Source: Mesobacillus campisalis (GTDB lineage Bacteria; Bacillota; Bacilli; Bacillales; Cytobacillaceae). From it: a stretch of DNA of 64,000 bases. Within the stretch, counting starts at the first letter, position 1, and every line of letters starts with the position of its first letter. A program made the translations under genes and the position numbers. Below, piece by piece: positions 25,272 through 34,441 of this stretch. The notes under the pieces were generated by a model. The model saw only the letters and a program-made list of their open reading frames with translations, did no database searches and had not been told where the DNA came from. The stretch is from positions 1 to 64,000 of the forward strand of contig NZ_LAYY01000002.1 of NCBI RefSeq assembly GCF_000986785.1, read 5' to 3'.

Positions 25272-25318
25272 TAGCCCGCAAGACAGCTGGATTGCAGCCT
25301 CCAGCTACGTCGGTTTAC

Positions 25319-25354
25319 CAAGGCAAACGGACTTCCCGGCCGTTTGCCTTTCCA
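25319..25354 (+). terminator. lexA terminator
   Basis: Arms AAGGCAAACGG and CCGTTTGCCTT then T/C-rich sequence. Confidence 0.8.
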
Positions 25355-25582
25355 TTTCCAAAAATATTACAAAATGAAACAGCAACATTTCAGCCACCTT
25401 ACAATTGGAAGATTAATACCCACCAAGGGTATAATATAGTATTTTCGAACTATTTTAAATTTATTGAAAATTCGGTATAATAGCACATTTCACTATTAAT
25501 CTGTTTGCAATATAATTATAGTACAACATGATTAACCTAAGGTCGCTCCATCCCTATTACGACTTTAGGAGAGTGATAAAAA
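25355..25582. other. Leader of the DUF4257 gene
   Basis: AT-rich. A TATAAT lies near 25476, but no matching -35 box at a proper distance is convincing. Nothing else recognised. Confidence 0.4.
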
Positions 25583-25867
25583 ATGTTGACTGACATTCTT
25601 TTCGCTGTAATCATTGGAGGTTTTGTCGGAATGGCGGCCCATGTACGAAAAAAAGGAAAGATCGTCATGCCGCGCAGGACGAAGAAATTCATTTATCTCG
25701 GTTTTCTGGAAGAAGTGCTGACTGGGTCCATCGCGGCCCTGCTGCTGGTCGTCTCTTCCGGTGCCGGTTCCACTCTCAGGGTTGTGTTTGTTTCCATCAT
25801 TGCCGGTTTTGGAGGAGATGCGATATTAAGAGGACTGGAGTTTCTGCGGAATGATAAAACCTCCTGA
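25583..25867 (+). CDS. DUF4257 family membrane protein
   Basis: 94 residues with three hydrophobic segments (about 2-20, 45-60, 66-82). The sequence GGFVGMAAHVRKKGKIVMPRRTKKFIYLGFLEEVLTGS is characteristic of DUF4257 proteins found in Bacillaceae. Function unknown. ATG follows TTAGGAGAGTG. Single gene between lexA and glnA, on the opposite strand to glnA. Confidence 0.8.
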   Translation: MLTDILFAVIIGGFVGMAAHVRKKGKIVMPRRTKKFIYLGFLEEVLTGSIAALLLVVSSGAGSTLRVVFVSIIAGFGGDAILRGLEFLRNDKTS

Positions 25868-26003
25868 TGAAATCAAAATAAAATCCCCCATGCCGGGCCC
25901 CCTGGTTTTAGAAGATTGCTTCACTTTTGTCAAGCAGCTTCCTGTGCTTGATTTTCTTTTGTCCATTCGATTCCCCTATCAGGCCATTCTCCCGAAATAG
26001 AAA

Positions 26004-26034
26004 AAACCCTTGATACCAATGGTATCAAGGGTTC
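26004..26034 (-). terminator. glnRA terminator
   Basis: A perfect hairpin AACCCTTGATACC/GGTATCAAGGGTT with a 3-base loop, then six T on the minus strand. Confidence 0.95.
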
Positions 26035-26041
26035 ACTTCCA

Positions 26042-27379
26042 TTAATACATCTGCATGTACTGCTCGCGCTCCCATGGATGTACCTGGGTACGGAACATAT
26101 CCCACTCAATTTCCTTTGCTTCGATGAAATGCTCCAGGATGTGCCCGCCAAGCGCAGCGCAAATGACTTCGTCTTTTTTCAGCTGCTCAAGAGCGGCTGC
26201 CAATGTTGGCGGCAGGTCGGTAATACCTTCCTCAGTACGTTCCTCTTTGTCCATGACATAGATATTGCGGTCAACCGGAGCCGGAGGAGTAAGCTGGTTT
26301 TTGATTCCATCCAATCCAGCCTTCAGCAATACAGCCATCGCAAGATATGGGTTTGCTGCCGGGTCTACGCTCCGCACCTCCACACGAGTGCTCAAGCCGC
26401 GTGAAGCAGGAATGCGGATCAGCGGCGAACGGTTTCTTGCTGACCAGGCAATATAGCAAGGCGCTTCGTAACCAGGTACTAGACGCTTGTATGAGTTCAC
26501 AGTCGGATTGGTCACGGCTGTAAAGCCTTCTGCGTGCTTAAGGGTTCCAGCAATGAACTGGTAAGCCGTTTCACTTAATTGAAGTTTTTCATCTGATGTA
26601 TCGTAGAAAGCATTCTCGCCATTACGGAATAATGACATATTGCAGTGCATTCCGGAACCGCTCACGCCGAACAGCGGTTTTGGCATGAATGTCGCATGCA
26701 GGCCATGCTTGCGGGCAATGGTTTTTACAACAAGCTTGAAAGTTTGGATATTGTCGCAGGCTGTAAGGGCATCTGCATATTTAAAGTCGATTTCATGCTG
26801 TCCGGGAGCAACTTCATGGTGGGATGCTTCAATTTCAAAGCCCATTTCTTCAAGCTCAAGCACGATATCGCGGCGGCAGTTTTCACCAAGGTCTGTTGGT
26901 GCAAGGTCGAAATATCCGCCATTGTCATTTAATTCAAGAGTAGGCTCTCCGTTCACATCAAGCTTGAACAGGAAGAATTCCGGCTCTGGTCCAAGATTGA
27001 AATTGGTGAAACCGAGTTCCTCCATTTCTTTTAAAATACGCTTAAGGTTGCTGCGCGGGTCACCTTCGAATGGCGTTCCGTCAGCGTTCTGAATATCACA
27101 GATCAGGCGGGCAACCTTTCCTTTTTCAGCGGTCCAAGGGAACACTACCCAGGTATCCAAATCAGGAATCAGGTACATATCGGATTCTTCAATCCTTACG
27201 AAACCTTCAATGGAAGATCCGTCGAACATCATTTTGTTATCCAGTGCTTTTTCAAGCTGGCTTACAGGAATCTCCACGTTTTTAATCGTACCGAGAATAT
27301 CGGTGAATTGTAAACGAATGAACTTAACATTATCTTCCTTCGCTAAACGAAAAATGTCTTCTTTTGTAAACTTTGCCAT
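26042..27379 (-). CDS. glnA: Glutamine synthetase type I
   Basis: 445 residues, close to the 444 of B. subtilis GlnA. The beta-grasp domain includes [20 protein letters not shown]; the catalytic domain has [29 protein letters not shown], the [17 protein letters not shown] loop and the [20 protein letters not shown] ending. It makes glutamine from glutamate, ammonia and ATP. In Bacilli feedback-inhibited GlnA also controls GlnR and TnrA. It lies 22 nt after glnR in the same operon. Confidence 0.98.
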   Translation of the reverse strand: MAKFTKEDIFRLAKEDNVKFIRLQFTDILGTIKNVEIPVSQLEKALDNKMMFDGSSIEGFVRIEESDMYLIPDLDTWVVFPWTAEKGKVARLICDIQNADGTPFEGDPRSNLKRILKEMEELGFTNFNLGPEPEFFLFKLDVNGEPTLELNDNGGYFDLAPTDLGENCRRDIVLELEEMGFEIEASHHEVAPGQHEIDFKYADALTACDNIQTFKLVVKTIARKHGLHATFMPKPLFGVSGSGMHCNMSLFRNGENAFYDTSDEKLQLSETAYQFIAGTLKHAEGFTAVTNPTVNSYKRLVPGYEAPCYIAWSARNRSPLIRIPASRGLSTRVEVRSVDPAANPYLAMAVLLKAGLDGIKNQLTPPAPVDRNIYVMDKEERTEEGITDLPPTLAAALEQLKKDEVICAALGGHILEHFIEAKEIEWDMFRTQVHPWEREQYMQMY

Positions 27380-27401
27380 GCTTTCATCTCCCTATGGATA
27401 A

Positions 27402-27806
27402 TTAATGGAATCTCGAATTGTCCCCATGCCCGCCATTTCGGTGGAAACGGCCGGCGCGGAGGATCTCTTTGCGGAGGAGCCTCCGTAATTCAGCATCTGA
27501 TGGCTCGCTGAGGGCTTTTTTTGCTTGTTTATCTTCATTCGCCTTCATCGCGGCCTGCTGCTGTTTGACGCTGTAAATCTGCTTAATTCCTGCGAGATTG
27601 ACGCCCTGATCAATGAGGTCTTTAATTTCCAGAAGCTTGTCAATATCGTTTAAGGAAAAGAGACGTTTATTGCCTTCAGTCCTTGCTGGAGAAATCAAGC
27701 CGTGCTCTTCATAATATCGAATTTGCCTCGCCGACAGGTCCGTCAGCTTCATGACAATCCCGATGGTAAACAGCGGCATATTTCGGCGAATTTCACTTCC
27801 GCCCAT
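27402..27806 (-). CDS. glnR: GlnR, nitrogen-responsive MerR-family repressor
   Basis: 134 residues from ATG 27806, with AAGGAGGAG upstream; the longer frame reads through the promoter. A MerR HTH is seen at about 12-60 ([39 protein letters not shown]), then a helix and a C-terminal tail ([17 protein letters not shown]) that senses feedback-inhibited glutamine synthetase. Two GlnR boxes in its promoter (27846-27890) show autorepression of glnRA. Confidence 0.96.
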   Translation of the reverse strand: MGGSEIRRNMPLFTIGIVMKLTDLSARQIRYYEEHGLISPARTEGNKRLFSLNDIDKLLEIKDLIDQGVNLAGIKQIYSVKQQQAAMKANEDKQAKKALSEPSDAELRRLLRKEILRAGRFHRNGGHGDNSRFH

Positions 27807-27839
27807 TTGATTTCTCCTCCTTTCCTTGTTGATGATTTT

Positions 27840-27890
27840 ATTATATGTAATGTAACCTAACATGTCAATTGGATGTCAGATAATCTCACA
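27840..27890 (-). promoter_or_regulatory. glnRA promoter with two GlnR/TnrA boxes
   Basis: On the minus strand TTGACA (27863-27868) and TATAAT (27840-27845) are exactly 17 bp apart, a perfect consensus. The spacer itself (27846-27862) is a TGTNA-N7-TNACA box, and a second box lies at 27874-27890 upstream of -35. This matches the double-operator layout of B. subtilis glnRA. Confidence 0.95.
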
Positions 27891-27901
27891 TGAAAATTAA
27901 T

Positions 27902-27937
27902 AAAAAAACAGGACAAGCTTCTTGAAATTGTCCTGTA
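27902..27937 (-). terminator. Terminator of hflX-ynbB
   Basis: Arms ACAGGACAA and TTGTCCTGT, followed by seven T on the minus strand. Confidence 0.9.
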
Positions 27938-27947
27938 GTATATTCAC

Positions 27948-29219
27948 CTATTTTATAATGATTAAACCTTTTTGAATTAAATTGTCCAGTGCCGTGCATA
28001 TCGCGGCCTTTACATGGGAATAGGTCAGCCCCCCCTGAATATAGGCAGCATAAGGCGGCCGTGTCGGGCCATCGGCGGTCAGTTCGATACTGGCACCCTG
28101 GATAAAGGTTCCGGCTGCCATTATGACATCATCTTCATATCCGGGCATATAGGCTGGGTAGGGTGTCACATGCGAGTTGATCGGGGAAGCGAACTGGATG
28201 GCCTGACAGAAGGCCACCATCTTTTCGCGGTCGTTGAACACAACCGACTGAATGAGATCCGTGCGCTCCGCATCCCATTTTGGTGATGAATCCATCCCAA
28301 ACTGTTCAAGCATCGCAGCCGTGAAAACCGCCCCTTTTAAAGCCTGGCCGACAATATGAGGCGCCATGAAAAAGCCCTGGTACATTTCCTGAAGAGTATA
28401 TAATGACGCACCTGCCTCCGCACCTATTCCCGGTGAAGTCATCCGGTACGAACACGCTTCGACAAGATCCTGCCTGCCCACGAGGTATCCTCCGGTCTTT
28501 GCAAGCCCTCCGCCAGGATTCTTGATCAGCGACCCGGCCATCAAATCTGCTCCGACGTGGCATGGTTCCCTGTCTTCTACAAATTCGCCATAGCAGTTAT
28601 CGACGAATACAACCACATCAGACTTGATTTCTTTTACAATCCGAACCATTTCGCCAATCTCGGCCACCGTGAAAGATGGTCTTGTCGCATATCCTTTGGA
28701 ACGCTGGATGCCAATCATTCTTGTTTTATCGGTAATATTTTCCCGGACAGCATCCCAATCGATACTGCCGCTTTCGGTAAGAGCCACTGAGTTATAGGAA
28801 ATGCCAAATTCCTTCAACGACCCGTTGCCCGTCCCGCGGATCCCGACGATTTCCTCAAGTGTGTCGTATGGCTTGCCCGTTATATATAAAAGCTCGTCCC
28901 CAGGGCGAAGAACGCCGAACAGGGCGATCGAAATGGCATGAGTCCCGGAAATGATCTGGGATCTTACGAGTCCCGCCTCTCCGCCAAACACATCGGCATA
29001 GATTTTTTCCAATGTATCCCTGCCGATATCATCATAACCATAACCGGTTGAGGGTATGAAATGCGAATCGCTGACTTTGTGCTCCTGGAAACTCTTTAAA
29101 ACCCGGAACTGATTCTCATCAATCCGTTCATCTATTGTCCGGTGTATCCGTGCGATTTTTTCTTCAACCTGCTGCACAATGGCCTGCAGTGTTTCACCTG
29201 ATGCTAAATGCTTAAACAT
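27948..29219 (-). CDS. ynbB: YnbB, PLP-dependent methionine gamma-lyase/aluminium-resistance family
   Basis: 423 residues. The family (annotated aluminium resistance protein or methionine gamma-lyase-like) is recognised from the fold-type I aminotransferase pattern: IISGTHAISIALFG near 95, VFVDNCYGEFVE, and the PLP lysine in AGSLIKNPGGGLAKTGGY. The C-terminus SYSHVKAA-like YIQGGLTYSHVKAAI is family-specific. The in vivo substrate is not settled. It lies 10 nt after hflX, as in B. subtilis ynbA-ynbB, and directly upstream of glnR in gene order. Confidence 0.9.
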   Translation of the reverse strand: MFKHLASGETLQAIVQQVEEKIARIHRTIDERIDENQFRVLKSFQEHKVSDSHFIPSTGYGYDDIGRDTLEKIYADVFGGEAGLVRSQIISGTHAISIALFGVLRPGDELLYITGKPYDTLEEIVGIRGTGNGSLKEFGISYNSVALTESGSIDWDAVRENITDKTRMIGIQRSKGYATRPSFTVAEIGEMVRIVKEIKSDVVVFVDNCYGEFVEDREPCHVGADLMAGSLIKNPGGGLAKTGGYLVGRQDLVEACSYRMTSPGIGAEAGASLYTLQEMYQGFFMAPHIVGQALKGAVFTAAMLEQFGMDSSPKWDAERTDLIQSVVFNDREKMVAFCQAIQFASPINSHVTPYPAYMPGYEDDVIMAAGTFIQGASIELTADGPTRPPYAAYIQGGLTYSHVKAAICTALDNLIQKGLIIIK

Positions 29220-29229
29220 GGTGCGCTCC

Positions 29230-30492
29230 TTATCTCACTGTATATTTCTTTAGCTGTCCTGTTATTTGATGGTCTTTCAGGGCAAATCCCCGGCAGACAT
29301 ACCCATCCTGTTCCTCAGAAAAAGCAAGCTCCCGCAAAATCGTCTCATTTTTCAGCTGGGACAGCAGCTTGCCTTCTCCGGAAGGAATCAGCACATGGAA
29401 AGGCTCCATTCCTTCAATGATGGTTTGTTCAATTTTTTGTTTCAGGCTTGAGCGGTCTTCTTCCTCATAGGCGCTGATAAATGCCGTCTCGGATTTGGCT
29501 ACCGGGACAAAATCCGGGTGCGCAATATCGCGCTTGTTATAGACCGTAATCTGGGGAATCCGATTGACTTCAAGCTCTTCCAGCAATTTATTGACGGTTT
29601 TCTCGTGGGAAAAATAATCCTGGTTGGACATGTCGACCACATGCAAAAGCAAATCCGCTTCCTTCACTTCTTCCAGGGTGGAGCGGAATGCGGCAATCAG
29701 GGTAGTCGGGAGGTCCTGGATAAATCCTACCGTATCCGTCAGCAGCACCGAAAAGCCACTTGGAAGAATCACTTTCCTTGTCATTGGATCCAAGGTGGCA
29801 AACAGCTGATTTTCTTCAAAGGAATCTGCCTCGGTCAGCCGATTGAAAAGCGTCGACTTTCCGGCATTCGTATAACCCACCAGCGCAATCTGGAAAGCCT
29901 TGTTTTTTTTGCGGCGCTCACGGTACCGGTCGCGATGCTGGACAATAATTTCCAGCTGCCCTTTGATATCATCAATTCGGCGCCGGATATGCCGGCGGTC
30001 GGATTCCAGTTTTGTTTCCCCCGGCCCTCTCGTCCCAATCCCGGCACCGAGCCTTGACAGAGCTGTTCCCTGGCCCATCAGCCTTGGAAGCAAATACTGA
30101 AGCTGGGCAAGCTCAACCTGAAGTTTCCCTTCCTTGGAACGCGCCCTTCTGGCAAAGATATCAAGAATAAGCTGGGTACGGTCAATGATACGGACTTCAA
30201 GCTCGCGTGCAAGATTCCGGATTTGACTCGGCGACAGCTCGTCATTAAAAATAATTAGGTCGGCCTCAAACTCCTCAACGAGCGTTTTCAATTCCTCGAC
30301 TTTCCCTTTTCCTATGTATGTGGACGGATGGATGCGGTCCCTTTTTTGCACGACGGAAATAAGAACAGTGCCCTGAGCTGTCTCCGTCAGGGAAGCAAGC
30401 TCTTCCATGGAATATTGGAAACGCAAGTCGTCCTCAAGGGTTGTCTGGCACCCTACCAGGATCGCCTTTTCAGAAGCTGTTTTAGGATCCAA
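29230..30492 (-). CDS. hflX: HflX (YnbA), ribosome-associated GTPase
   Basis: 420 residues, TTG start at 30492 with AAGGGGG 7 nt upstream. The N-terminal HflX domain (about 1-190) includes [36 protein letters not shown] and [12 protein letters not shown]. The GTPase domain has [12 protein letters not shown] (G1), [10 protein letters not shown] (G3) and YNKRDI (G4). HflX binds the 50S subunit and splits stalled ribosomes under stress. First gene of the hflX-ynbB unit. Confidence 0.95.
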   Translation of the reverse strand: MDPKTASEKAILVGCQTTLEDDLRFQYSMEELASLTETAQGTVLISVVQKRDRIHPSTYIGKGKVEELKTLVEEFEADLIIFNDELSPSQIRNLARELEVRIIDRTQLILDIFARRARSKEGKLQVELAQLQYLLPRLMGQGTALSRLGAGIGTRGPGETKLESDRRHIRRRIDDIKGQLEIIVQHRDRYRERRKKNKAFQIALVGYTNAGKSTLFNRLTEADSFEENQLFATLDPMTRKVILPSGFSVLLTDTVGFIQDLPTTLIAAFRSTLEEVKEADLLLHVVDMSNQDYFSHEKTVNKLLEELEVNRIPQITVYNKRDIAHPDFVPVAKSETAFISAYEEEDRSSLKQKIEQTIIEGMEPFHVLIPSGEGKLLSQLKNETILRELAFSEEQDGYVCRGFALKDHQITGQLKKYTVR

Positions 30493-30613
30493 AATAATTC
30501 CCCCTTTCTTCTTATGTATTCTGTACCCATCATACCAAAAAATATCACCAAGCTAAAATTTCAGCCTCGTCCTTGGTATTTTTGGTTACAGCGCTGAAGC
30601 TGGACCGTTATCG

Positions 30614-30645
30614 AAAAAAAAGATTCCGCACCGGCGGAATCTTCC
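30614..30645 (-). terminator. spoVK terminator
   Basis: Arms AAGATTCCGC and GCGGAATCTT followed by a run of eight T on the minus strand. Confidence 0.92.
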
Positions 30646-30646
30646 A

Positions 30647-31594
30647 TTAAGCTTCATCTAGTAAAAGATCATTGCTTCTTAGGGTTATCAATTCATGGCG
30701 GTCGTACTGGTTGGTAAGCAGCAGCCTCATGGCTTGTGCCCGAATGGATTTTTCAATGATGTTCCTGATATAGCGGCCGTTCGAAAAGCCGGTAGGCCCG
30801 AAGCTTGATTTTACCCACGCCAAATGTTCGCGAAGCCTTCTTTCTGCCTCATGGCTAAGGGTATATTCCCTTTCGATCAGCATTTTTTTGCCTATTTCCA
30901 TTAATTGGTCAATGTTATAGTCTGGAAAGTCGATGACTAGTGGAAATCGTGAATGCAGTCCCGGGTTAAGAGTTAGAAAATAATCCATCTCCCGTGAGTA
31001 GCCGGCAAGGATGAGGATGAATTCATGCTGTTTGTCTTCCATATGCTTGACGAGCGTATCAATCGCCTCTTTCCCAAAGTCCTTCTCTCCGCCTCGTCCA
31101 AGAGAATATGCTTCATCGATGAACAGGATCCCTCCTAGCGCCTTCTTTACGAGGTCCCGTGTTTTTTGCGCTGTATGCCCGATGTACTCACCAACCAGGT
31201 CTGCCCTTTCCGCCTCAATCAAATGCCCTTTCGACAGCACATTCATTTTTTGAAAAAGCTTGCCAATCAGCCTAGCAACCGTCGTCTTTCCTGTGCCCGG
31301 GTTTCCCTTGAACATCATATGAAGGGCTTGTCGCCCGGCCTTCAGGCCCATTTCCTCTCTTTTTTTGTTCACATAGATCCAGGCATATATTTCTTTTATC
31401 ATTTTTTTCATTTCTTCCATCCCAACCAGTGTTCCGAGCTCATCTTCGATTTCTTTTAAAGCCGCATGCTGGGCTGTGCCTGGTTTGGCCGCCATCTTTG
31501 GTTCGGGAGCTTCCTTCGGTGCTGCTTTCCGTTTCTGAGCATTGAGAACAATGCTGATTTGGCCGTTATTATTCATTCGCATCGGCTGGTCCAA
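30647..31594 (-). CDS. spoVK: SpoVK, AAA ATPase for spore maturation
   Basis: 315 residues (B. subtilis 322). TTG start at 31594 with GAGGTGA upstream. It is a CbbX-like AAA+ ATPase: Walker A GNPGTGKTTVAR near 96-107, Walker B ILFIDEAYSLGRGG, sensor arginine in LNPGLHSRFPLVIDFPDY. SpoVK is made in the mother cell under sigma-E and is needed for spore maturation. No sigma-E promoter was clearly identified in the 260 bp upstream. Confidence 0.93.
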   Translation of the reverse strand: MDQPMRMNNNGQISIVLNAQKRKAAPKEAPEPKMAAKPGTAQHAALKEIEDELGTLVGMEEMKKMIKEIYAWIYVNKKREEMGLKAGRQALHMMFKGNPGTGKTTVARLIGKLFQKMNVLSKGHLIEAERADLVGEYIGHTAQKTRDLVKKALGGILFIDEAYSLGRGGEKDFGKEAIDTLVKHMEDKQHEFILILAGYSREMDYFLTLNPGLHSRFPLVIDFPDYNIDQLMEIGKKMLIEREYTLSHEAERRLREHLAWVKSSFGPTGFSNGRYIRNIIEKSIRAQAMRLLLTNQYDRHELITLRSNDLLLDEA

Positions 31595-31807
31595 AGCTTT
31601 TCACCTCTATTCTAAAACACAATGTTCTCATGATGCCTTATGCGATAAAAGCCTATCTTCCATTAAGCCGCAAAGGCAAAGAAATGCGGCCCCCTCCATG
31701 CAGGCTGTCATCTTCTTCCGGTTTAGGGAAATAACCGTATATCTATATGTATTCCTATAGCTTACGATTCATTAAAACGATTTTAAAAAAGACGCAATGG
31801 GAAGACA

Positions 31808-31840
31808 TTAAAAAAAGCCCGCCATTGCCGGCAGGCTTCT
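31808..31840 (-). terminator. miaA-hfq terminator
   Basis: Arms AAGCCTGCCGG and a partner ending GGCGGGCTT with a short loop, then seven T on the minus strand. Confidence 0.85.
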
Positions 31841-31858
31841 TATGAAATATATGATTGA

Positions 31859-32089
31859 TTATTGTTGCGGATCAAGGTCAATCTGGACATTTTTTTGCGG
31901 CGCGAACGTAGAAATCGCATGTTTATAAACAAGCTGCTGTTTTCCCTCGGTTTCAAATAAAACCGTAAAATTGTCAAAGCCTTTGATTTGGCCGCGGAGC
32001 TGGAAGCCGTTCAATAAAAAGACCGTGACATTGGTATTATCCTTTCGCAGCTGGTTCAGATACTGGTCTTGAATGTTAATTTGTTTCAT
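31859..32089 (-). CDS. hfq: Hfq RNA chaperone
   Basis: 76 residues. The Sm1 motif ([24 protein letters not shown]) and Sm2 motif ([10 protein letters not shown], the KH pair) are intact. Hfq forms a hexamer that binds A/U-rich RNAs. ATG follows AGGAGG. It lies 27 nt after miaA, the usual miaA-hfq order. Confidence 0.97.
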   Translation of the reverse strand: MKQINIQDQYLNQLRKDNTNVTVFLLNGFQLRGQIKGFDNFTVLFETEGKQQLVYKHAISTFAPQKNVQIDLDPQQ

Positions 32090-32116
32090 TGCAGATCCTC
32101 CTTTTTATCTCTACCC

Positions 32117-33082
32117 TTATGTATTCGCCTTTATTTGGAGCTTTCCTTCAATATATCCGGAAATTTCGGCGATTTTTTTTTCTGCCTCTGCTCCGTCTAT
32201 CGGCATGGTAAACCATTCCACATTCATTTTGTTTCGAAACCACGTCAGCTGCCTTTTGGCATATCTGCGGGAATTCTGCTTTAAATTTTCAATAGCATCC
32301 TCAAGGCCAAGCCTGCCATCCAGATAATCATAAAGTTCCTTATAGCCGATTGCCTGGATGCTTTGACAATCCCTTAATCCCTTGGCATACAACGCTTTTA
32401 CCTCATCCAGCAGCCCTTGCTCCATCATAAGGTCCACCCGCATGTTGATTCGTTCATAAAGCAGTTCGCGGTCCATCGTAAGCCCTACCAGGCATGTATC
32501 GTATAAAAGTTCCGCATCTTGCTGCTCCTGATACTCTGTCATCGTCTTCCCGGTGCAATGGTGGATTTCAAGTGCCCGGATGACCCGGCGGACATTGTTC
32601 GGATGGATTCGTTCCGCACTTTCCGGATCCACCTTCCGAAGTTGAGCATGCACCGCTTCTGCGCCTTTTTCATCAGCCGTTCGTTCAAGCTCCAAACGGA
32701 AATCCGGATCGGATGGCACATCGGAAAATTGGTAATCGTAAATCACCGACTGGATATACAATCCTGTTCCCCCGACGATCACCGGCAGTTTGCCGCGGCT
32801 TGCAATTTCGGCGATTTTTTCACGGACGAGCTGCTGGAATTCCGCCGCCGAAAAGGAGTCTTCAGGGTTTTTGATATCAATCAGATGGTGGGGTATGCCT
32901 TGCATCTCGTCTTCCCTGATTTTAGCTGTTCCGATATCCATCCCTTTATAAATCTGCATTGAGTCGCCGCTGATGATTTCACCATTGAACCCGGCCGCAA
33001 GTTCAATGCTCGTTTTGGTTTTGCCGACGGCTGTCGGGCCAATCAGGACCAGCAGCTTTTGTTTTTTATCCAAATTCTTCAC
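32117..33082 (-). CDS. miaA: MiaA, tRNA dimethylallyltransferase
   Basis: 321 residues. P-loop GPTAVGKTKTS at about 14-24, SGDSMQIYKGMDIGTAK, and the conserved DIKNPEDSFSAAEFQ. It adds dimethylallyl to A37 of tRNAs reading UNN codons; MiaB (40647-42191) then methylthiolates the product, so both steps are encoded in this window. The start is GTG 33082; TTG at 33073 is an alternative. Upstream of hfq. Confidence 0.96.
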   Translation of the reverse strand: MKNLDKKQKLLVLIGPTAVGKTKTSIELAAGFNGEIISGDSMQIYKGMDIGTAKIREDEMQGIPHHLIDIKNPEDSFSAAEFQQLVREKIAEIASRGKLPVIVGGTGLYIQSVIYDYQFSDVPSDPDFRLELERTADEKGAEAVHAQLRKVDPESAERIHPNNVRRVIRALEIHHCTGKTMTEYQEQQDAELLYDTCLVGLTMDRELLYERINMRVDLMMEQGLLDEVKALYAKGLRDCQSIQAIGYKELYDYLDGRLGLEDAIENLKQNSRRYAKRQLTWFRNKMNVEWFTMPIDGAEAEKKIAEISGYIEGKLQIKANT

Positions 33083-33340
33083 ACTGCCTTTATGTTTATA
33101 TCATCCATTGTAACCCTGAAAGCAGTTGAACATCAAAATATTATACCCGTAATGCGAATTACCTATTCCTTTCTTCCGTCTTTTTTTCCAAACTCATCCG
33201 TAATTTTGCTTTATTTACCACTGTTTTTACAATTGGTTAACGATTCGATAACAATCGACACCTCACCCCCAGATTCGTGTTAATTTTTATAGAAGATTAT
33301 ATAGTGATAACTTAATAATAAGGAAAATGGGTGAAAATTA

Positions 33341-34348
33341 ATGATCTCACAAGCTGAAATTGGCATCGACCTAGGAACGGCTAATACACTTGTTTATAGT
33401 AAAAATAAAGGCATTGCTCTTAACGAACCATCCGTTGTGGCCATTGATACGGATAGCAAGAAAGTTGTGGCCATCGGCCATGAAGCGAAAGAAATGATTG
33501 GGAAGACACCCGAAAAAATCATTGCTATCCGTCCTTTGAGAGATGGCGTCATCGCGGATTTTGACATTACCACAGACATGCTTTCCCAGGTGATGAAAAA
33601 GGCGGCTAAAACGGGAGGCTTTGCTTTGCGCAAGCCTAATGTGGTTGTCTGCACCCCCTCAGGTTCAACCAGTGCCGAGCGCCGCGCCATTCTGGAAGCG
33701 GTCCGCAATGCCGGAGCCCGCAAGGTACATATCATCGAAGAGCCCGTTGCTGCTGCAATCGGAGCAGGCCTTCCTGTGGATGAACCAGTAGCCAATGTGG
33801 TTGTTGATATCGGCGGAGGCACAACGGAAGTAGCCATCATTTCCTATGGAGGCGTTGTTGCCTGCCATTCCATCCGCATTGGCGGTGACAGGTTTGATGA
33901 GCATATCATCCAGTATGTACGCAAAGCTTATAATGTTTTGATTGGTGAGAGGACGGCGGAAAGGATCAAGATGGAGATTGGTTATGCTCCTATCGAGCAT
34001 GAGCAGCTTGAGATGGAAGTCCGCGGCCGCGACCTTGTAACCGGGCTACCAAGTACCATCACGCTAAACTCCTATGAAATTAGCGATTGCCTGAAAGAAT
34101 CAATGCTTCAAGTTTTGGAGACCATCAGGAAAACACTCGAAGACTGCCCTGCCGAACTGAGCGGCGACATCGTCGACCGGGGTGTCATCCTCACAGGCGG
34201 CGGGTCCCTGCTTAACGGCATGCAGGACTGGCTCAGCAAGGAAATTGTCGTCCCTGTGCATCTTGCGCCCAACCCTCTGGAATCCGTGGCAGTAGGTACA
34301 GGACAGGCCCTGAAGTATATCCACAAATTGCAGCCGCTGGCGAAATAG
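33341..34348 (+). CDS. mreBH: MreBH, actin-like cell shape protein
   Basis: 335 residues, the length of B. subtilis MreBH. The MreB phosphate-1 motif is [25 protein letters not shown] in substance, with [15 protein letters not shown] (phosphate 2) and [13 protein letters not shown] (adenosine). YSKNKGI and the [10 protein letters not shown]-type segment favour MreBH over MreB and Mbl. It directs the lytic hydrolase LytE and lateral wall synthesis. ATG 33341 follows GGGTGA. It is the only plus-strand gene between lexA's neighbour and the window end, and sits between mutL and miaA, unlike in B. subtilis. Confidence 0.9.
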   Translation: MISQAEIGIDLGTANTLVYSKNKGIALNEPSVVAIDTDSKKVVAIGHEAKEMIGKTPEKIIAIRPLRDGVIADFDITTDMLSQVMKKAAKTGGFALRKPNVVVCTPSGSTSAERRAILEAVRNAGARKVHIIEEPVAAAIGAGLPVDEPVANVVVDIGGGTTEVAIISYGGVVACHSIRIGGDRFDEHIIQYVRKAYNVLIGERTAERIKMEIGYAPIEHEQLEMEVRGRDLVTGLPSTITLNSYEISDCLKESMLQVLETIRKTLEDCPAELSGDIVDRGVILTGGGSLLNGMQDWLSKEIVVPVHLAPNPLESVAVGTGQALKYIHKLQPLAK

Positions 34349-34408
34349 CTGCTATTCAGAAAGCCCTATTTTAAGGTATCGGCCTTTTCATTCATAATCA
34401 CAACATCA

Positions 34409-34441
34409 AAAAAGCGCATCCGGCTTCGGATGCGCTTTTTT
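34409..34441. terminator. Bidirectional terminator between mreBH and mutL
   Basis: Arms AAAAAGCGCATCCG and CGGATGCGCTTTTTT make a strong symmetric hairpin between convergent genes; it touches the mutL stop. Confidence 0.92.

Noticed and set aside
33240-33300. Sigma-I promoter for mreBH
   Set aside because: A CACCCCC string is present near 33263, but no CGAA -10 element lies at the needed distance.
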